Of a stretch of DNA of 6,441 nt, positions 5,987 through 6,441 are shown in pieces; position 1 is the first letter of the stretch, and the number at the start of each line of letters is the position of its first letter. The notes beneath the pieces were generated by a model that saw nothing but the letters and a program-made list of their open reading frames with translations, did not search any database and was not told the DNA's origin. This DNA comes from JBOHPP01 sp050731755 (GTDB taxonomy: Bacteria; Methylomirabilota; Methylomirabilia; Rokubacteriales; CSP1-6), in contig JBOHPP010000138.1 in the NCBI GenBank assembly GCA_050731755.1, forward strand, positions 1 to 6,441, in the 5' to 3' direction. A program made the position numbers and the translations under genes.

Positions 5987-6441
5987 CACGCGTGCACGAG
6001 CCGGGCGGCCAGCGTGGCGCGCTCGGCGTCGGGGCCGCCCAGGGCCAGCGCCAGCCGGGGCGCGTCGCGGTAGAAACGCTCCACGGGGAACTCCGCGGTG
6101 TAGCCGTAGCCGCCGTGAATGCGCATCGCCTCCAGCGAGACGTCGCCCGCCATCCGGCTGGCCAGCAGGCGCGCCAGCCCGGCCGGTACGTCGTCGCCGT
6201 CGCTCAGCCGCTCGGCGGCGTGATAGGTCAGCAGCCGCGCCGCGGTCAGCGATGCCGCCATGTCGGCCAGCTTGAGCTGGATCGCCTGGTGCTGGCAGAT
6301 GGCTACGCCGAAGGCGGTGCGCTGTTGCGAGTAGCGCAGCGCCGCCTCGAACGCGGCCTGGGCCAGCCCCACCGCCGTGGCGGCCAGACCCAGGCGGGCG
6401 AGGCCGGCGGCGGCAGCGACGGCGCCTTCAGCGTCCAGTAC
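5986..6441 (-). CDS. Acyl-CoA dehydrogenase, C-terminal part
   Basis: The final 151 codons of an acyl-CoA dehydrogenase are present; the 5' part, with the N-terminal and beta domains, is beyond the window. Visible landmarks, counted from the window edge, are RTAFG (41-45) and Gln51 of the FAD-contacting helix, KLADMAASLTAARLL (57-71), IHGGYGYTAEFPVERFYRDA (108-127) and a normal short C-terminus. The frame is open through the edge, so the GTG at 6372 is internal. The usual catalytic Glu of the Y-E-G-T motif, nine residues after Arg125, is Leu134 (LALALGGPD). The alternative isovaleryl-type Glu position, in L-x-x-E-R, is Ala in GLARL (13-17). It may be the non-catalytic half of a heteromeric dehydrogenase or use another base. 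It is the most upstream visible gene of the operon. Confidence 0.88.
   Translation of the reverse strand, partial: VLDAEGAVAAAAGLARLGLAATAVGLAQAAFEAALRYSQQRTAFGVAICQHQAIQLKLADMAASLTAARLLTYHAAERLSDGDDVPAGLARLLASRMAGDVSLEAMRIHGGYGYTAEFPVERFYRDAPRLALALGGPDAERATLAARLVHA

Noticed and set aside
6370..6372. GTG as the start of a short 128-aa dehydrogenase
   Set aside because: The frame continues open to the window edge with family-like sequence (GLARLGLAATAVGLAQAA), so this is an internal valine in a gene cut by the window.
1..6441. CRISPR array, tRNA, rRNA or riboswitch
   Set aside because: No regularly spaced repeats, no tRNA cloverleaf or rRNA-like stretch, and no recognised riboswitch core were seen. 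Almost all of the window is protein-coding.

Overview
The window is GC-rich, roughly 70% by eye, and tightly packed. It reads as chromosomal DNA from a free-living, metabolically versatile bacterium. The mix of a class III CoA-transferase, a MaoC hydratase, an acyl-CoA dehydrogenase and an atypical ClpS-like protein would suit Candidatus Rokubacteria/Methylomirabilota or a similar soil lineage. That placement is only an impression from gene style; there is no rRNA, tRNA or marker gene to fix the taxon.

Left edge (1-267): no complete gene. The sequence is less GC-rich than the rest, with short repeated CGGAT(G)C motifs. It may be the end of an insertion element lying to the left. It abuts a plus-strand reading frame that ends in a natural-looking C-terminus (about 159-224), probably the tail of a truncated gene.

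Plus-strand block (268-2835): three genes in close succession. A four-helix membrane protein of 147 aa overlaps a seven-helix membrane protein of 213 aa (GTGA overlap). A strong Shine-Dalgarno sequence, overlapping the stop of the second gene, then starts a 493-aa FAD-dependent oxidoreductase of the VAO/PCMH family with a Tat-type N-terminus. The arrangement suggests an exported flavin oxidase made together with two membrane proteins. The substrate is unknown.

Convergent junction (2836-2865): 30 bases between the two blocks. An 8-bp perfect inverted repeat here may act as a terminator, and a 12-bp direct repeat spans the junction.

Minus-strand block (6441 down to 2866): six genes, read right to left, with gaps of 7 nt or less or with overlaps, so almost certainly one operon that begins outside the window. 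In order they are the C-terminal part of an acyl-CoA dehydrogenase (cut by the window edge), a DUF1772-type membrane protein, a MaoC-like hydratase, a CaiB/BaiF CoA-transferase, a ClpS-like small protein and a HAD-family phosphatase. The CoA-transferase, hydratase and dehydrogenase together suggest activation and oxidation or hydration of a short organic acid as its CoA thioester, with itaconate- or mesaconate-type pathways as one precedent.

Three members of this operon depart from family norms at key residues. The ClpS-like protein has Cys-Gln where classical ClpS has Asp-Asp. The dehydrogenase lacks a glutamate at both usual catalytic positions. The hydratase has Asn where R-hydratases have the catalytic Asp.
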